This document shows positions 62,008 to 64,000 of a stretch of 64,000 nucleotides of DNA, in pieces. The position numbers and the translations under genes were made by a program. Positions within the stretch are counted from its first letter, which is position 1. Each line of letters starts with the position of its first letter. This DNA comes from Comamonas terrigena NBRC 13299. Its GTDB lineage: Bacteria; Pseudomonadota; Gammaproteobacteria; Burkholderiales; Burkholderiaceae_C. The stretch is from positions 3,119,001 through 3,183,000 of the forward strand of contig NZ_AP019749.1 in the NCBI RefSeq assembly GCF_006740045.1, written 5' to 3'. The notes under the pieces were generated by a model, which did not search any database, was not told the DNA's origin, and was given only the letters and a program-made list of their open reading frames with translations.

Positions 62008-64000
62008 TCAGCGTCGCCGCGCCGAACGCACGCCAGCCACCCCGGAAACAATGCCCAGCACCTTGTTCAGGCGGCCGGAGTCCGAGACTTCCACGGTGAA
62101 CGTCATCCAGGCCACGCCCTTGACGGACTGGGTCTGCACGCCGATCACATTGGTCTTTTCACGGGCGAACACGTCGGAGATGTCGCGCAGCAGGCCCTGG
62201 CGGTCGGCGGCTTCCACCGCCACATCCACCGGATAGACCGCCGCTGTCGCGGCCGCCTTGGGCAGACCCCAGGCCACATCGATCACGCGCTCTTCGTAGC
62301 GCGCGGCCATTTCACGGAAATTGCTGCAGTCCGAGCGGTGCACGCTGACGCCCTTGCCGCGCGTGACAAAGCCGCGGATATCGTCGGGCGGCGCCGGCCG
62401 GCAGCACTTGGCCAGCTGGGTCATCAGCGAATCGATACCCACCACCAGCACGCCGCCCTTCTGGCCTTCGCCGCGGGGTTTGCGCACCATCTGCTGGATG
62501 TCCTCTTCGGCCGCCACCGGCTCGGGCGGCGGGCGCAGCACGGCTTCGATGTTGCGCAAGGAGTATTCGTCCTTGCCCACCACCTCGAACATGGCTTCGG
62601 CAGACTTGAAGCCCAGTTGCACCGCCAGCTCGTCCAGCCTGATGGCGGTCTTGCCTTCGCGCTGCAGCAGCTTTTCCACGGCCTCGCGGCCCCGGGTCAT
62701 GGTCTCGTGCATGGCCTGGGCATTGAACCAGGCACGCACCTTGGCCTTGGCGCGGTTGCTGGTCAGATAGCCCAGCTCGGAGTTGAGCCAGTCGCGCGAA
62801 GGCCGGCCTTCCTTGACGGTGGTGATTTCCACCGTCTGGCCGCTTTGCAGCGGCGTGTTCAGCGGCACCATGGCCCCGTCCACCCGCGCGCCGCGGCAGC
62901 GGTGCCCCAGGTTGGTGTGCACGGCGTAGGCGAAGTCCACCGGCGTGGCGTTCTGCGGCAGCTCGATCACGGCCGCATCCGGCGTCAGCACATAGATGCG
63001 GTCGTCGAACAGGTTGCGGTGTTCCGGGCCTTCGGACAGGTCCTTGCCCCAGGCCAGCAGTTGCCGCAGCACGGCGATCTTGGCATCGTATTCGCTGGTG
63101 GCCGACACCCCGGCATAGCCCTTGGTGCCCGCTTCCTTGTACGCCCAGTGCGCGGCCACGCCATGTTCGGCATGGTCGTGCATGGCCTGGGTGCGGATCT
63201 GGATCTCGATGGCCTTGCCCTGCTCGTCCCGCACCACGGTGTGCAGCGACTGGTAGCCATTGGGCTTGGGCTTGGCGATGTAGTCGTCGAACTCCGACTC
63301 GATGGGGGTGAAATGCTCATGCACCCAGGACAGTGCGGTGTAGCAGTCCTTGACGTTGGGCACCACCACGCGCAGCGCGCGAATGTCGAACACCTGGGCA
63401 AAGTCCAGCGACTTGCCGCGCATCTTCTTGACGATGCTGTAGATGTGCTTGGGCCGCCCCTGCACGGTGGCGCTGATGCTGTAGGCACGCAGCTCGGATT
63501 CGAGCCGCGAGCGCAGTTGCTCCATGTAGATCTCGCGCTCGGCCCGCTTTTCATCCAGGTTCTTGGCAATCTGGCGGTAGGTCTCCGGCTCCAGAAAGCG
63601 GAAGGACAGGTCTTCCAGCTCCCACTTGAGCTGCCAGATCCCCAGGCGGTTGGCCAGCGGCGCAAACACATGCAGCGCCTCGCGCGCCAGGGTGGGCGAC
63701 ACCGGGCGCTTGCTGGCGGCGTAGTAGCGCAGCGTCTGCAGGCGCGATGCCAGGCGCAGCAGCACCACGCGCACATCGCGGGAAAAGCCCAGCAGCATCT
63801 TGCGCACGGTCTCGGCCTGGGTGGCCGGATCGTCCACGCGCTGGCTGTTGCTTTCCGCATCGCGCGCCTGCTGCTGCACATGCATCAGCTTGGTGGTTTC
63901 CACCGCCAGGGTGGCGAAGTTGGCGCCAAAGGCCTTGGTCAGCACCTCCAGCGGCTTGTTCAGGTGCATGCTGGCGTATACCAGATACACGGCCGCCTGC
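62008..64000 (-). CDS. relA: RelA-type (p)ppGpp synthetase, 5' end outside the window
   Basis: 664 residues visible; the N-terminal end runs off the window. The degenerate hydrolase region (MLLGFSRDVRVVLLRLASRLQTLRYY) lacks the HD-domain aspartate seen in SpoT (ADRLHN). The synthetase domain has EFDDYIAKPKPNGYQSLHTVV with the acidic ExDD motif of monofunctional RelA. TGS domain (YVLTPDAAVIELPQNATPVDFAYAVHTNLGHRC) and C-terminal ACT domain follow. It makes the stringent-response alarmone on stalled ribosomes. Confidence 0.95.
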   Translation of the reverse strand, partial: QAAVYLVYASMHLNKPLEVLTKAFGANFATLAVETTKLMHVQQQARDAESNSQRVDDPATQAETVRKMLLGFSRDVRVVLLRLASRLQTLRYYAASKRPVSPTLAREALHVFAPLANRLGIWQLKWELEDLSFRFLEPETYRQIAKNLDEKRAEREIYMEQLRSRLESELRAYSISATVQGRPKHIYSIVKKMRGKSLDFAQVFDIRALRVVVPNVKDCYTALSWVHEHFTPIESEFDDYIAKPKPNGYQSLHTVVRDEQGKAIEIQIRTQAMHDHAEHGVAAHWAYKEAGTKGYAGVSATSEYDAKIAVLRQLLAWGKDLSEGPEHRNLFDDRIYVLTPDAAVIELPQNATPVDFAYAVHTNLGHRCRGARVDGAMVPLNTPLQSGQTVEITTVKEGRPSRDWLNSELGYLTSNRAKAKVRAWFNAQAMHETMTRGREAVEKLLQREGKTAIRLDELAVQLGFKSAEAMFEVVGKDEYSLRNIEAVLRPPPEPVAAEEDIQQMVRKPRGEGQKGGVLVVGIDSLMTQLAKCCRPAPPDDIRGFVTRGKGVSVHRSDCSNFREMAARYEERVIDVAWGLPKAAATAAVYPVDVAVEAADRQGLLRDISDVFAREKTNVIGVQTQSVKGVAWMTFTVEVSDSGRLNKVLGIVSGVAGVRSARRR

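Overview
The window is GC-rich betaproteobacterial chromosome, most likely from the Comamonadaceae (Comamonas, Acidovorax or Delftia type). The basis is gene content and order: uvrC-pgsA, earP next to an EF-P carrying arginine at position 32, Bug-type periplasmic receptors, and the phaR / rimO neighbourhood. Genus was not tested by database search.

Left chromosomal arm (1-11147): pgsA and uvrC; a Bug receptor; an HMG-CoA-lyase/CoA-transferase pair with a divergent LysR regulator and a 9-bp-arm inverted-repeat operator; earP and efp; and most of rimO.

Prophage (about 11147-47376, 36 kb): a large serine recombinase has integrated inside the 5' end of rimO. Phage DNA supplies a new start and the first 20 codons of rimO. 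The displaced native 5' end, 22 codons, survives at the far end (47377-47444). The virion genes are on the minus strand and combine an HK97-type head (terminase, portal, ClpP-like protease, capsid) with a Mu-like contractile tail (sheath, tube, T9 frameshift chaperone, tape measure, gp43-gp48 baseplate), the architecture known from phage SfV. Lysis genes (holin, SAR-type lysozyme, nested Rz/Rz1) follow the tail. Early minus-strand genes (Cro-like, CII-like, primase-helicase) lead to an iteron-like repeat cluster that may be an origin. A CI-like repressor is divergent from them. Beyond a near-perfect 34-bp operator palindrome lies a rightward, tightly overlapping operon (41702-47290) encoding a second VirE-type ATPase, small proteins and a 760-residue ParB-like protein. 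A 16-bp palindrome-type motif, consensus GTGCANACGTGTGCAC with a CACGTG-like centre, recurs across the prophage. The pairing of ParB with dispersed parS-like sites is the strongest candidate for an undescribed system here.

Mini-island (47686-48972): about 1.3 kb carrying one gene, an Apea-like HEPN protein with an RxxxxH motif. It is flanked by 44-bp direct repeats that duplicate the 3' end of the neighbouring chemoreceptor gene, and it has no integrase of its own.

Right chromosomal arm (48929-64000): a methyl-accepting chemotaxis protein, phaR, a tRNA-Val(GAC), a DyP peroxidase, a complete reductive pyrimidine degradation cluster (ureidopropionase-type amidohydrolase, dihydropyrimidinase, NCS1 transporter, PreA, PreT, divergent RutR-like TetR regulator), a GNAT acetyltransferase, a second identical tRNA-Val(GAC), and relA, whose 5' end is cut by the window edge.
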